From contig CAMIZG010000001.1 of NCBI GenBank assembly GCA_946403215.1, forward strand, positions 62,001 to 126,000: a stretch of 64,000 nt of DNA, read 5' to 3'. Source of the stretch: an uncultured Bacteroidales bacterium (GTDB lineage Bacteria; Bacteroidota; Bacteroidia; Bacteroidales; Paludibacteraceae). Every line of letters starts with the position of its first letter. Within the stretch, counting starts at the first letter, position 1. The notes below the pieces were generated by a model. That model saw nothing but the letters and a program-made list of their open reading frames with translations. It was not told the origin of the DNA and made no database searches. Both the position numbers and the translations under genes were made by a program. Below, in pieces: positions 1 through 9,258 of this stretch.

Positions 1-2
1 TG

Positions 3-2066
3 AATCTGCAGACAGAGTACCGAAAGAAAGTCGGCTTGCGTTGGGTGGGGCAGTATCCTAATCCGGACGTGTTGCTTACTTTTCAGCCTGGAGTGTTAGA
101 TACTCTTCAATACCTTGGATTAGAGTTAGAGCGAACGGAGTTCGATTACATTTTAGGGGTAACATATAGACAATCAACGACTACTTACCATATTAGTTCT
201 TTACTCGATCCGATTCCTACATCAGCGGGCTTATTATCGTTAACCGAGATGCGTCCTCTCAAAGCGGGAGATAAAATGCGAATAGTTACTTCGCCTGTGG
301 TTGCTTGTGCTAATCAGCAACTTGGTGGATTAGCATGTCGTCCAGCCAAGAAGGAGAGCAACGTGATAATCATCTCTATGAACAGCGATATGCCATCTCG
401 GGCAAGAGATGTGATAAACAAGGTTGTAGAGCTCTATAATCTTGATGCTGTGGTGGATAAGAATATCATGGCTACTAATACAGCCAACTTTATTAACGAA
501 CGTCTGCAAATCGTTGAAAATGAATTGGGTGAGGTTGAGACGGCCGTGGAGGCCTATATGAAGGAGAACGGCCTTACTGATATCTCGCAAGAATTGCACC
601 TCGTTTTATCAAATCAAACCACCTATCAACGGGAGTTGGCTGAAGTGGAAACCCAGATTAATTTGTTGAACTTCCTTGCAGATTACCTCAATGAACCGGG
701 TAACGAGCATGTATTGATTCCCTCTAATCTGGGTGTGAAAGATGGAGCATTGCAAAAATTAATAAATGACTATAATGCAATACTGCTCCAGCAAATGCGT
801 ATAGCGCGTAGCGCTACAGAATCGAACCCGACTTATACACAATCTATAGAACAAGCAAATACATTGCGTCAGGCGATATTGTCGTCCATAACAAATATTC
901 GTCGCGGTCTTCAGATCCAAAAATCCGATTTAGCCAAGAAGGACCGCGAGCTTTCTTCGCAATTATACAAAACACCGGAGAAGGAACGTAAATATGTGGA
1001 AATCAAACGTCAGCAGGAGATAAAGGAGAAATTATACATTTATCTGTATCAAAAACGTGAGGAGAACGCATTGACCTTGGCATCCACAGTTATGCCAGCC
1101 AAAACGATAGATTCACCGATTATTCAGGGACCGATCTCCCCTCGAACAAGGCGAATCATGATGATTGCTATTGCAATCGGGTTAGGCTTGCCGTTCTTGA
1201 TTATTTTCCTCATGGATTATCTAAACGATGAGGTAAAGGATCTGCGTGAATTCCAGTCGATTGTTAAAGCTCCGTTCCTGGGGCATGTGCTGTACATGCC
1301 ATCTGATAATGTAGTTGCAGTGGACAGCCATAACAATTCGGCACAAGCGGAGCTATTCCGAACGATACGAACGAATCTGCGGTTTATGTTACCGGATAAG
1401 AAGTCACCCATTGTTTTGGTGACCTCGGCGCTGAATGGTGAGGGAAAGTCGTATGTGGCCATCAATATTGCCGCTTCGTTAGCATTGCTGAAAAAGAAAG
1501 TGATAATAGTGGGATTAGATATTCGCAAGCCGACTCTGTCGCAGTACCTGCATATTGATTTCAAAGGTCACCTGACATCTTTCTTGCTTGATCCGACTAT
1601 GCCGTTGGATGAATTAATTATTCCATCCGGAGCAGTGGATAACTTGGATGTAATGCCTTCCGGCGCTATCCCGCCAAACCCCGGTGAGCTTATCCAATCG
1701 GCTAATATGGAGGTGCTGTTTAATGCGCTGAAGGAAAGGTATGATTATATTATCGTGGATACGTCTCCGCTGTATTTGGTATCAGACACTTTCCATTTGG
1801 ATAAGTATGGTGATATGACAATATTCGTAACGCGTGCTAACTATATTTCACGCGAGATGCTTCCATATATCCAAGATATATATGCCAGCCAAAAGATGCA
1901 TAATATGGCATGTATCCTGAATGCATCAACAGGCGGCAAACGTGGTTATGGCTATGGCCGCTATGGCTATGGCCGCTATGGTTACGGTCGCTATGGTTAC
2001 GGTCGGTATGGTTATGGCGGTTATGGATATGGGTACTACGGTGAGAAACACAAGGATAACAAGTAA
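3..2066 (+). CDS. Wzc-like polysaccharide co-polymerase / tyrosine autokinase (5' partial)
   Basis: Inner-membrane chain-length regulator fused to a cytoplasmic BY-kinase, expected to work with the Wzy polymerase and Wza-type export. The frame is open to the window edge, so the N-terminal membrane segment and part of the Wzz domain lie upstream; the first in-frame start inside the window (TTG at 36) is not a credible start. Counting from 36, a coiled-coil-rich periplasmic part (about 140-360) is followed by a membrane segment (about 373-396), a Walker A motif GEGKS (about 470), a Walker A' box (LDIRKP, about 494) and a Walker B box (IIVDTSP, about 572). The C-terminus is a Gly/Tyr repeat tail, where BY-kinases normally carry their autophosphorylated tyrosine cluster. 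Its stop overlaps the next start by one base. Confidence 0.93.
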   Translation, partial: NLQTEYRKKVGLRWVGQYPNPDVLLTFQPGVLDTLQYLGLELERTEFDYILGVTYRQSTTTYHISSLLDPIPTSAGLLSLTEMRPLKAGDKMRIVTSPVVACANQQLGGLACRPAKKESNVIIISMNSDMPSRARDVINKVVELYNLDAVVDKNIMATNTANFINERLQIVENELGEVETAVEAYMKENGLTDISQELHLVLSNQTTYQRELAEVETQINLLNFLADYLNEPGNEHVLIPSNLGVKDGALQKLINDYNAILLQQMRIARSATESNPTYTQSIEQANTLRQAILSSITNIRRGLQIQKSDLAKKDRELSSQLYKTPEKERKYVEIKRQQEIKEKLYIYLYQKREENALTLASTVMPAKTIDSPIIQGPISPRTRRIMMIAIAIGLGLPFLIIFLMDYLNDEVKDLREFQSIVKAPFLGHVLYMPSDNVVAVDSHNNSAQAELFRTIRTNLRFMLPDKKSPIVLVTSALNGEGKSYVAINIAASLALLKKKVIIVGLDIRKPTLSQYLHIDFKGHLTSFLLDPTMPLDELIIPSGAVDNLDVMPSGAIPPNPGELIQSANMEVLFNALKERYDYIIVDTSPLYLVSDTFHLDKYGDMTIFVTRANYISREMLPYIQDIYASQKMHNMACILNASTGGKRGYGYGRYGYGRYGYGRYGYGRYGYGGYGYGYYGEKHKDNK
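1941..2042 (+). repeat. In-frame 15-bp repeats encoding RYGYG tail of the Wzc-like kinase
   Basis: About 100 bases of near-perfect 15-bp units encode consecutive R-Y-G-Y-G pentapeptides at the kinase C-terminus. The unit is a multiple of three, so gain or loss of copies would change the number of tyrosines without breaking the frame. Confidence 0.85.
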
Positions 2067-3451
2067 TGCCTACATTTTCGGATACAGAATCACTATGGCG
2101 CTGGCTGGTCGCATTGGTTGACTTAATAGTCATCTATCTCTTCTATTGGGGAGGGATGGCTGTTGGTTTTATTCCTATGATTCAGGGGTGGTATGTTTGG
2201 CTCGGTATTTGCTATGTGTTGGTTTTCGTGTTTTATCCGCCTATGGCTCACTTGCCCTTAACCAAGGCTGCGCAAGTCGCTAACCACTCACTATGGAGTT
2301 CGGTGTTGCTGTTCCTGCTATATGTGATTACAGTGTATTCCGCGCGCGTATATGAGCCAATCGAAAGATTGTGGTATTTGCCGATTATTTGGATAGCTTT
2401 GGCGTTGGCAATATTCCTCAGTCGTATGGGTACGCGTGGCATTATCCGCCGCTTCCGAACGTATGGAATCAGTAACAGGCGTGTGTTATTTGTAGGAGCC
2501 GGGCATAATCTTCGATATCTGTATGATGAAATGTCGGAGAACCCGACCACCGGTTTCCGTATAAAAGGATACTTTGATGAAAGTGTGGATAATCAGTTTA
2601 CGGATGTGTTGCCACGTTTGGGCGCGATAGCGGATATCGAACCTTACCTAAAGAAGCAGCCGGTAGATATCATCTTTTGCAACCTGACGAGTAGGCATAA
2701 CAAGGAGATACTGGAGCTGATGAACTATTGCGAGAATCACTTGATACGCTTCTATTCAGTGCCTAATGTGCGCAACTATGTACACCATGTGATGCAGGTG
2801 GAGATGTTGGGGAATATGCCTGTGCTATCGCTCCGCGAAGAACCACTGAATCAGCCGGTTAATAGAGTGATGAAACGTGCGTTTGACATCCTTGTTTCGC
2901 TGCTATTCTTGTGTACGGTTTTTCCGTTCATTTATATATTCTGTGCAATAGGAATCAAGCTGTCCAGCAAGGGGCCAGTGTTCTTTAAACAGAGGCGAAC
3001 AGGCATACGTGGTGAAGAGTTTACGTGTTACAAATTCCGTTCGATGCATCTAAACGACCAGGCAGATGTGCTGCAGGCCACGAAGAATGACCCTCGCAAG
3101 TTCCCGTTCGGTGATTTTATTCGGAAAACAAATATTGACGAAACGCCGCAGTTTATCAATGTGCTGCGTGGAGAGATGTCGATTGTAGGACCACGTCCGC
3201 ACATGTTGAAACATACGGAGGAGTATTCACAACTGGTGGACAAGTACATGGTTCGCCATTGGGCTAAACCGGGTATTACCGGTTGGGCACAGGTTAACGG
3301 AGCACGTGGCGAGACCGAACACTTGTGGCAGATGAAGGAGCGTATAGAGAAGGATGTTTGGTATATAGAGAACTATAGTTTCATGTTGGATATGCAGATA
3401 ATTATTTTGACGATAAAGACTCTGCTTAAGCGTGATGAACACGCCTATTAA
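2066..3451 (+). CDS. Polyprenyl-phosphate sugar-1-phosphate transferase (WcaJ/WbaP type)
   Basis: Initiating enzyme of the capsule unit: transfers a sugar-1-phosphate from a UDP-sugar to undecaprenyl phosphate at the inner membrane. 461 residues have the usual layout: hydrophobic N-terminal segments (about 12-125), a Rossmann-like middle part (about 140-260), a membrane hairpin (about 270-300) and the bacterial sugar transferase domain. Signature motifs are KFRSM (about 320), DETPQ and VGPRPH (about 355-377) and KPGITGWAQVNG (about 400-412). The ATG overlaps the stop of the kinase gene (TAATG), indicating co-transcription. The sugar (glucose, galactose or another) cannot be read from the sequence. 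Confidence 0.93.
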   Translation: MPTFSDTESLWRWLVALVDLIVIYLFYWGGMAVGFIPMIQGWYVWLGICYVLVFVFYPPMAHLPLTKAAQVANHSLWSSVLLFLLYVITVYSARVYEPIERLWYLPIIWIALALAIFLSRMGTRGIIRRFRTYGISNRRVLFVGAGHNLRYLYDEMSENPTTGFRIKGYFDESVDNQFTDVLPRLGAIADIEPYLKKQPVDIIFCNLTSRHNKEILELMNYCENHLIRFYSVPNVRNYVHHVMQVEMLGNMPVLSLREEPLNQPVNRVMKRAFDILVSLLFLCTVFPFIYIFCAIGIKLSSKGPVFFKQRRTGIRGEEFTCYKFRSMHLNDQADVLQATKNDPRKFPFGDFIRKTNIDETPQFINVLRGEMSIVGPRPHMLKHTEEYSQLVDKYMVRHWAKPGITGWAQVNGARGETEHLWQMKERIEKDVWYIENYSFMLDMQIIILTIKTLLKRDEHAY

Positions 3452-3574
3452 CGCGATTGCATCAGTGCTCCCCCACCGAAACATTGCCTTGTAAGTTTCG
3501 TCATGGGTCCCAAATGAGGTGTTAAAAATGCCTCGAGAGAAAGTAAAAATATTTCATGTGTTCATAAGGCTAAG

Positions 3575-4276
3575 TTGTTGGCTGTGAATACAATAGAAGA
3601 AGAATCAGTTAGGAAGGCAGCTGTGCTGCCGGACAACCTCTGTTCGACAGATGACGAATCGGGGGTGTCCCTAAACTATATCCTATCCCCAACGTTTGTT
3701 GAACCCGAAGGGTATCAATGGTTTGTGCTCCGCGTGCCGTATGGCAAGGAGCGCGAGGTGGCTGCATCCATACAATCTCCAACGCTTTTTTCATACGCGC
3801 CCGTGCAGACGCTGGCGCTGGTGCGCAATGGCAAGCGCGCGTTCGTGGAGAAGTCCGCATTGCCGAATATGTTCTTTGCATACGCGCGTGAGCAGGAATT
3901 GCTGTACTGGCAGGAACGGCCGATCGTGCTGAAGAACCATACGGATTGGCAGCCCGGGCAGTTGCGATTCATGTACGATCACACACGCAAGAACGACCAG
4001 GGTTATGATAGGAAGATGACTGTTCCTTTCGAGCAGATGCGTCATTTTATACGTGTTACGATGCAGCACGATGAGCATGTGCGGATCTACCTGAATGACG
4101 CGTTTTCCGCCAAGCAGGGGGATTATGTGGAGGTGATTGAGGGAAAGTTTGCCGGTGTTCGCGGCCATGTAGCGCGGCTTCACGGGCAAACATGTGTGCT
4201 GGTTAATCTAGACGGGATTTGTGTGGCATCCACCGCTTACGTCCCCAAGGCGTTTTTAAAGAAAATCAATTTGTAA
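3575..4276 (+). CDS. NusG-like transcription antiterminator (UpxY family)
   Basis: Specialised NusG paralogue of the type that lets RNA polymerase read through long Bacteroidales capsule operons. An N-terminal NGN-like domain starts with YQWFVLRV (about residue 49) and a KOW domain lies near the end ([17 protein letters not shown], about 182-198). The first 45 residues are not conserved-looking. No in-frame ATG exists near the 5' end; TTG at 3575 or 3578 or GTG at 3584 must serve as start, so the start is uncertain. It is the third gene here rather than the first, and no UpxZ-like partner is evident. The 123-bp gap upstream has no clear phylum-type promoter. Confidence 0.85.
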   Translation: MLAVNTIEEESVRKAAVLPDNLCSTDDESGVSLNYILSPTFVEPEGYQWFVLRVPYGKEREVAASIQSPTLFSYAPVQTLALVRNGKRAFVEKSALPNMFFAYAREQELLYWQERPIVLKNHTDWQPGQLRFMYDHTRKNDQGYDRKMTVPFEQMRHFIRVTMQHDEHVRIYLNDAFSAKQGDYVEVIEGKFAGVRGHVARLHGQTCVLVNLDGICVASTAYVPKAFLKKINL

Positions 4277-4277
4277 T

Positions 4278-5405
4278 ATGTCAAAAAATATCGCATTAAT
4301 TACAGGTGTTACCGGACAAGATGGTTCGTATTTGAGTGAGTTTTTGCTCGCTAAAGGTTATGAAGTACATGGTATAATCCGTCGTTCGTCGGTGGACTTC
4401 CGTGAGAGGATTGCTCACCTGGAAGGGCAACCGCATTTTCACCTGCACTACGCGGATATGAGTGACTCGATGTCGCTGGTGAAGTTGGTTGGGAAAGTTC
4501 AGCCGACGGAGATCTATAACCTGGCAGCGCAGAGTCATGTGCAGGTGAGCTTTGATGCGCCGGAGTTCACAGCGGATGTGGATGCCGTAGGCGTTCTGCG
4601 CATCCTGGAGGCTGTTCGCACCAATCATCTGGAGAAGAGCTGCCGCATCTATCAGGCTTCGACATCGGAGTTGTACGGCAAGGTTGAGGAGGTTCCGCAG
4701 AACGAGAATACGCCGTTCCATCCATACAGCCCGTATGCAGTTGCCAAATTGTATGGCTACTGGATTGTGAAGGAGTACCGCGAGGCGTACAATATGTTCT
4801 GCTGCTCGGGAATATTGTTCAACCACGAATCCGAGCGCCGTGGCGAGACGTTCGTTACGCGCAAGATAACCCTTGCAGCCGCACGTATTGCCCAAGGCAA
4901 GCAGAAGCAATTGTTGCTCGGCAATCTGGACAGTCTCCGTGACTGGGGATATGCCAAGGATTATGTGGAGTGCATGTGGCTGATATTGCAGCATAAGACG
5001 CCGGAAGATTTCGTCATCGCTACCGGTGTGCAGCATACGGTTCGTGAGTTCGCGACGCTGGCGTTCCACCATGCAGGAATCGAACTGCGTTGGGAAGGCG
5101 AAGGTATCAACGAGAAAGGCATCTGCGTCAGCGCATCCGAGGCTGTCAAGCGACTTGCCGGAGAGGATATTATCGGCAAGACACTTGTTGCCGTTAGCGA
5201 GGATTTCTACCGTCCGACGGATGTCGTCAACCTATGGGGTGATCCGACCAAGGCGCGTGCCGAACTGGGGTGGAACCCACAGACTACCACGTTTGAGCAA
5301 CTGGTTGAACTCATGGTGGACAGCGACATGAAGAAGGTTGCTGCCGATGCCATCAAGGAACACGTGAACCTTGCCGAATACCTTGAAAAAGGGCTCGTAA
5401 AATAA
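4278..5405 (+). CDS. gmd: GDP-mannose 4,6-dehydratase
   Basis: Converts GDP-D-mannose to GDP-4-keto-6-deoxymannose, the first step to GDP-L-fucose. The 375-residue length is normal. Seen: an N-terminal Rossmann motif [10 protein letters not shown] (about 9-18), the active-site stretch STSELYG (about 128-134), the catalytic YxxxK pair Tyr153/Lys157 (YAVAK), and the [15 protein letters not shown] substrate loop typical of Gmd. It starts one base after the NusG-like stop and is followed by fcl, so the two form a fucose-supply pair for the capsule. Confidence 0.97.
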   Translation: MSKNIALITGVTGQDGSYLSEFLLAKGYEVHGIIRRSSVDFRERIAHLEGQPHFHLHYADMSDSMSLVKLVGKVQPTEIYNLAAQSHVQVSFDAPEFTADVDAVGVLRILEAVRTNHLEKSCRIYQASTSELYGKVEEVPQNENTPFHPYSPYAVAKLYGYWIVKEYREAYNMFCCSGILFNHESERRGETFVTRKITLAAARIAQGKQKQLLLGNLDSLRDWGYAKDYVECMWLILQHKTPEDFVIATGVQHTVREFATLAFHHAGIELRWEGEGINEKGICVSASEAVKRLAGEDIIGKTLVAVSEDFYRPTDVVNLWGDPTKARAELGWNPQTTTFEQLVELMVDSDMKKVAADAIKEHVNLAEYLEKGLVK

Positions 5406-5416
5406 CCCGAACAACC

Positions 5417-6622
5417 ATGTTGGACAAGAGTACAAAGATTTATGTAGCAGGTCATCGCGGACTGGTCGGGTCGGCGATATGGAAGAACCTGTGGGAGAGG
5501 GGCTATCATAACCTCATAGGCAGAACGCATGCCGAGCTGGACTTGACCAATCAGGCGGCTGTACGGGCATTCTTTGATGAGGAGAAGCCGGAAGCTGTTG
5601 TGCTGGCTGCGGCTTTTGTAGGCGGCATCATGGCTAACAGCCTGTATCGTGCGGACTTCATCATGAAAAACATGCAGATTCAATGCAACGTGATTGAGGA
5701 GGCATACAAGCATGGTGTGCAACGCCTGTTGTTCCTCGGCTCGACATGTATCTACCCGAAGAACGCGCCGCAACCGATGAAAGAGGACTGCCTGCTTACT
5801 TCGCCGCTGGAATATACCAACGAGGAGTATGCCATCGCCAAGATTGCCGGACTGAAGATGTGCGAGAGTTATAACCTGCAATATGGTACGAACTATATTG
5901 CCGTTATGCCGACGAATCTCTATGGCCCGAACGATAATTTCCATCTGGAGAACTCGCATGTTATGCCCGCGATGATGCGTAAGATCTATCTGTCGAAGTT
6001 GCTGGCAGAGCAGGATTGGCAGAAGATCCGTCGCGATTTAGCAATCCGTCCTGTGGGCGCGAATATCCGCGAGAACGGTGAGGTAGTGCGATACGTGGTA
6101 GATGGCGAGAGTGATGAGGCGCTGATCTGTAAGGTGCTGGCCTTCTATGGCATAGAGGCGAACAAGGTGACGTTGTGGGGCACAGGCACGCCGCTCAGGG
6201 AGTTCCTTTGGAGCGAGGATATGGCGGATGCGAGTGTGCATGTGCTGCTGAATGTGAATTTCTCGGACATCATTGGAGTGGAGAAATATTCGCAGGTGCA
6301 CTACGGCGTGGCGGCAGATGGTGCTGTGGACAGGAATCATTCGACCGGTCGCGGTGGCGCCATTCCGTCATTGGGTGAGATACGGAACTGCCACATCAAT
6401 GTGGGTACGGGCAAGGAACTGACTATCCGCGAACTGGCGGAGTTGGTAGTAAAGACGGTTGGCTTTGAAGGCGAACTGCTGTTTGATGCCACCAAACCGG
6501 ACGGCACAATGCGCAAGCTGATTGATGTGAGCAAGTTGCATAGCCTCGGTTGGACGCACAAGGTTGAGATTGAAGATGGTGTGCAACGCCTGTTCGACTG
6601 GTACAAGCAGTCGCTGGCTTAA
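5417..6622 (+). CDS. fcl: GDP-L-fucose synthase
   Basis: Bifunctional epimerase/reductase that turns GDP-4-keto-6-deoxymannose into GDP-L-fucose using NADPH. Seen: GHRGLVGSA nucleotide-binding motif (about 12-20), STCIYPK (about 108-114) and the SDR catalytic pair Tyr138/Lys142 (YAIAK). At 401 residues it is longer than the E. coli enzyme; an insertion at about 195-255 accounts for most of this. It lies 11 bases downstream of gmd. Its TAA stop overlaps the ATG of a small glf relic. Confidence 0.96.
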   Translation: MLDKSTKIYVAGHRGLVGSAIWKNLWERGYHNLIGRTHAELDLTNQAAVRAFFDEEKPEAVVLAAAFVGGIMANSLYRADFIMKNMQIQCNVIEEAYKHGVQRLLFLGSTCIYPKNAPQPMKEDCLLTSPLEYTNEEYAIAKIAGLKMCESYNLQYGTNYIAVMPTNLYGPNDNFHLENSHVMPAMMRKIYLSKLLAEQDWQKIRRDLAIRPVGANIRENGEVVRYVVDGESDEALICKVLAFYGIEANKVTLWGTGTPLREFLWSEDMADASVHVLLNVNFSDIIGVEKYSQVHYGVAADGAVDRNHSTGRGGAIPSLGEIRNCHINVGTGKELTIRELAELVVKTVGFEGELLFDATKPDGTMRKLIDVSKLHSLGWTHKVEIEDGVQRLFDWYKQSLA

Positions 6623-6759
6623 TGACAGCAATTTACCGAGAGATGACCGAGAGACAACCGAGAGAAGAGAAAGACTTTATTTTAGGTGGTCACCTCGCTG
6701 ACTATGCATACTATGATATGGCCCTGGTAATTGCAAAGGTTATGCAAATAAAGATGTAA
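6622..6759 (+). pseudogene. Relic of a UDP-galactopyranose mutase gene (C-terminal 45 codons)
   Basis: An open frame of 45 codons begins with an ATG overlapping the fcl stop and ends two bases before the next gene. Its translation contains GGHLADYAYYDM followed by VIAKV, which matches the characteristic C-terminus of UDP-galactopyranose mutase (GGRLaeYkYYDM, then VIxxAL). Only the last tenth or so of a normal mutase (about 370 residues) is present, without FAD-binding parts, so it cannot be functional. I infer that a glf gene once followed fcl and was removed by recombination when neighbouring genes were exchanged. Confidence 0.65.
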
Positions 6760-6761
6760 TC

Positions 6762-7796
6762 ATGAGTAATCAACAACCAAATCAAATACAATCTTCTAAA
6801 CGTTGGGACTTGAGTATTGAATTATTGAAAGCTCTAGCCGCTCTGCTTGTCATGAATAGTCACATGGATGCGATGTATGGTGACTATGCATGGTTAGGGA
6901 CAGGCGGTGCAATAGGGGACTCACTTTTCTTCTTTTGCTCCGGGTATGCATTGTTCCTAAGTAAACGAGAGGAAAGCTTCTTCAGTTGGTACAAACGCCG
7001 GATACAGCGAATATACCCTTCGGTGCTAATCATTTCGCTTATAGGTGCAGCGTATGTTGTGGATCAGTATCATTATTCGATATTGACTGACATGGGAACC
7101 TCTTGGTTCATACTATGTATATTTTTGTTCTATGCGTTGTTATATCCGATAAAGAAATATGCATCTAACTATATTCGGTATGTGATTTTAGGAGTAGTTG
7201 TCATTATACTTACGTGGTATTTCTCGATAGGAGTGGAGGCTATGTCTTCCGGAAACATATACGGAGCGACATATTTTAAGTGGAGTGTGTATTTCTTGTT
7301 TATGCTGTTTGGTGCTGTTTGTGGCCGTTTGCGTATTCAGCCGGAGATGCTCAAGAAGTGGCACATTAGACAAACTCCCAATACATTCATCGCATTCATG
7401 GGTGTGGTTCTGTCAATTGGTGCATTCTATGCAATCTATCTTTATACGCAGAAATCAATAGAAAGGGAACCCTATCAGTTGTTTACTATTCTGCCATTAT
7501 TGGCCGCAAACTGGTTCTTATGGAGAATGGCTAATACGCCGTTTTGTGTAAAGATGATGAACACAAAATGCATTGGTTATCCGTTGCGATTTGCGGGTGG
7601 ATTGTGCCTGGAAATCCTTATAGGACAGGCTTTTGTGTTTACTACAAGGCTCAACCACATTTTCCCGTGGAATATTCCACTTATAATGATTGGCGTTATT
7701 CTGTTTGCATACGTAGTCCGCACACTGAGTCGTTTGCTCTTGCAGACATTCCAGAAAGAAGATTATGATTGGCGTGCGATGATAGAGCCGTTCTAA
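6762..7796 (+). CDS. Acyltransferase-3 family membrane protein
   Basis: Integral-membrane O-acyltransferase (344 residues) expected to acetylate a capsule sugar. The N-terminal signature is KALAALLVMNSHMD (about 24-37), with the His in the first membrane helix that is catalytic in this family, and about ten hydrophobic segments follow. An arginine-rich turn (SWYKRRIQRIYP, about 75-86) is also typical. It lies between the glf relic and the flippase gene. The acceptor is unknown. Base composition is visibly AT-richer than gmd/fcl, suggesting a capsule-type-specific block starting here. Confidence 0.85.
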   Translation: MSNQQPNQIQSSKRWDLSIELLKALAALLVMNSHMDAMYGDYAWLGTGGAIGDSLFFFCSGYALFLSKREESFFSWYKRRIQRIYPSVLIISLIGAAYVVDQYHYSILTDMGTSWFILCIFLFYALLYPIKKYASNYIRYVILGVVVIILTWYFSIGVEAMSSGNIYGATYFKWSVYFLFMLFGAVCGRLRIQPEMLKKWHIRQTPNTFIAFMGVVLSIGAFYAIYLYTQKSIEREPYQLFTILPLLAANWFLWRMANTPFCVKMMNTKCIGYPLRFAGGLCLEILIGQAFVFTTRLNHIFPWNIPLIMIGVILFAYVVRTLSRLLLQTFQKEDYDWRAMIEPF

Positions 7797-7809
7797 TCCT
7801 TACAAGAAG

Positions 7810-9258
7810 ATGCCCCAGTCCCTTAAACAGCAGACAGCAACCGGCCTCAAATGGAGTGCTATTGAGCGCATTGTTAACCAGGTGGTTAACTTTGTGGTTG
7901 CTGTAATTATGGCGCGTTTACTGACGCCGGCTGATTTCGGATTGGTGGGGATGGTGGCAATATTCATAGGTATATCTCAAGCATTTGTTGATAGTGGCTT
8001 TTCGCAGGCATTGATTCGTAAGCAGGACAGGACGGAGGAGGATAATTCCACGGCGTTCTTCTTCAACTTGTTTGTCGCTATTCTGTTCTACTTGATATTA
8101 TTCTTTACTGCACCACTAATAGCTGATTTCTATAATGAGCCTATACTTACGCCTATAACGCGAGTAATCGGTTTGTCTATCATTGTCAACTCTCTGTGCC
8201 TGGTTCAGAGGGCGTTGTACACCATTAATGTGGACTTTAAAACGCAGTCCAAAGCATCAGTTACAGCGTCACTTGTTTCGGGAGTTATTGGTATCGGAAT
8301 GGCTCTTGCCGGCTGCAAGGTCTGGGCGGTAGTAGGACAGCAACTATCGAATTTGTTGATTAACACATTGCTGTTTTGGGCGTTTTCGTCATGGCGGCCG
8401 AAACACTTTTTTGTGTGGTCTTCTTTCAGGTCGCTGTTTGGGTTTGGTTCAAAATTATTGGCTTCCGGCTTGCTGAATGCGGCATTTAGTAATATATATC
8501 AGTTGGTGATTGGCAAGGTATATTCTGCAACAGATTTGGGGTATTGGACGAAAGCAAAACAGTTTTCAGATTTACCGGCGAATGGAACGACAGAGATAAT
8601 TCAACGCGTGGTTTATCCTGTTTTATGTAAGATCCAGGATGAGAAGGAGCGCCTATCTTTAGTGTATAGGAATTTTATACGTTTGTCTGCCTTCGTCGTT
8701 TTTCCGATTATGCTTGGGATTGCAGCTGTCTCACATGCGTTTGTTTTGGTGCTACTTGGCGAGCAATGGGAGTTTGTGGCCGACTTGTTGATAATAATCT
8801 GCTTTAATAAGATGTGGACCCCCATTCACGCTATTAATCTGAATCCTTTGCAAGCACTTGGGCGATCCGATTTGTTTTTGCGACTTGAAATCATCAAAAA
8901 GATTATTAGTTTATTAGTTCTGGTGGCTACAATAAAGTTCGGATTGGTAATTTTGGCATTAGGTGGTGTGGTCGCGTCAGTCATTAATTTAGGAATCAAT
9001 TCGTATTATACCAAGCGATTGATAAATGTTGGATTTTTGCTGCAGATGAAAGATATTCTTCCCACTTTGTTGCTAACGATTGCAATGTTTGCCATTGTTA
9101 TGCTATTCAACTATTTTGTTCAGAACATGTATGTGGAACTGTTCGGTGGAATGGCAATAGGACTTGTGGTATTCATCACGGGCGCATATATATTCAAGCT
9201 TCCGGAACTGAAGGAGGTTATTGAGTTAGTACAAAATACATTTCTAAGACATGAGTGA
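7810..9258 (+). CDS. Wzx-like polysaccharide flippase (MOP superfamily)
   Basis: 482-residue polytopic membrane protein with about 12-14 hydrophobic segments. The N-terminus (TATGLKWSAIERIVNQVVNF, then MARLLTPADFGLVGM) is the standard start of WzxC/lipopolysaccharide flippases, which move the lipid-linked repeat unit across the inner membrane. It is the only flippase seen in the locus and pairs logically with the Wzy-like polymerase at 21370. The downstream aminotransferase gene overlaps it by 8 bases. Confidence 0.92.
   Translation: MPQSLKQQTATGLKWSAIERIVNQVVNFVVAVIMARLLTPADFGLVGMVAIFIGISQAFVDSGFSQALIRKQDRTEEDNSTAFFFNLFVAILFYLILFFTAPLIADFYNEPILTPITRVIGLSIIVNSLCLVQRALYTINVDFKTQSKASVTASLVSGVIGIGMALAGCKVWAVVGQQLSNLLINTLLFWAFSSWRPKHFFVWSSFRSLFGFGSKLLASGLLNAAFSNIYQLVIGKVYSATDLGYWTKAKQFSDLPANGTTEIIQRVVYPVLCKIQDEKERLSLVYRNFIRLSAFVVFPIMLGIAAVSHAFVLVLLGEQWEFVADLLIIICFNKMWTPIHAINLNPLQALGRSDLFLRLEIIKKIISLLVLVATIKFGLVILALGGVVASVINLGINSYYTKRLINVGFLLQMKDILPTLLLTIAMFAIVMLFNYFVQNMYVELFGGMAIGLVVFITGAYIFKLPELKEVIELVQNTFLRHE

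Noticed and set aside
4296..5072. Long antisense open frame in gmd (and similar ones in fcl, kdsB, the CotH gene, gltX and the NagB-like gene)
   Set aside because: They lie fully within recognisable genes on the other strand, have no family-like content and follow from the codon pattern of the real gene.
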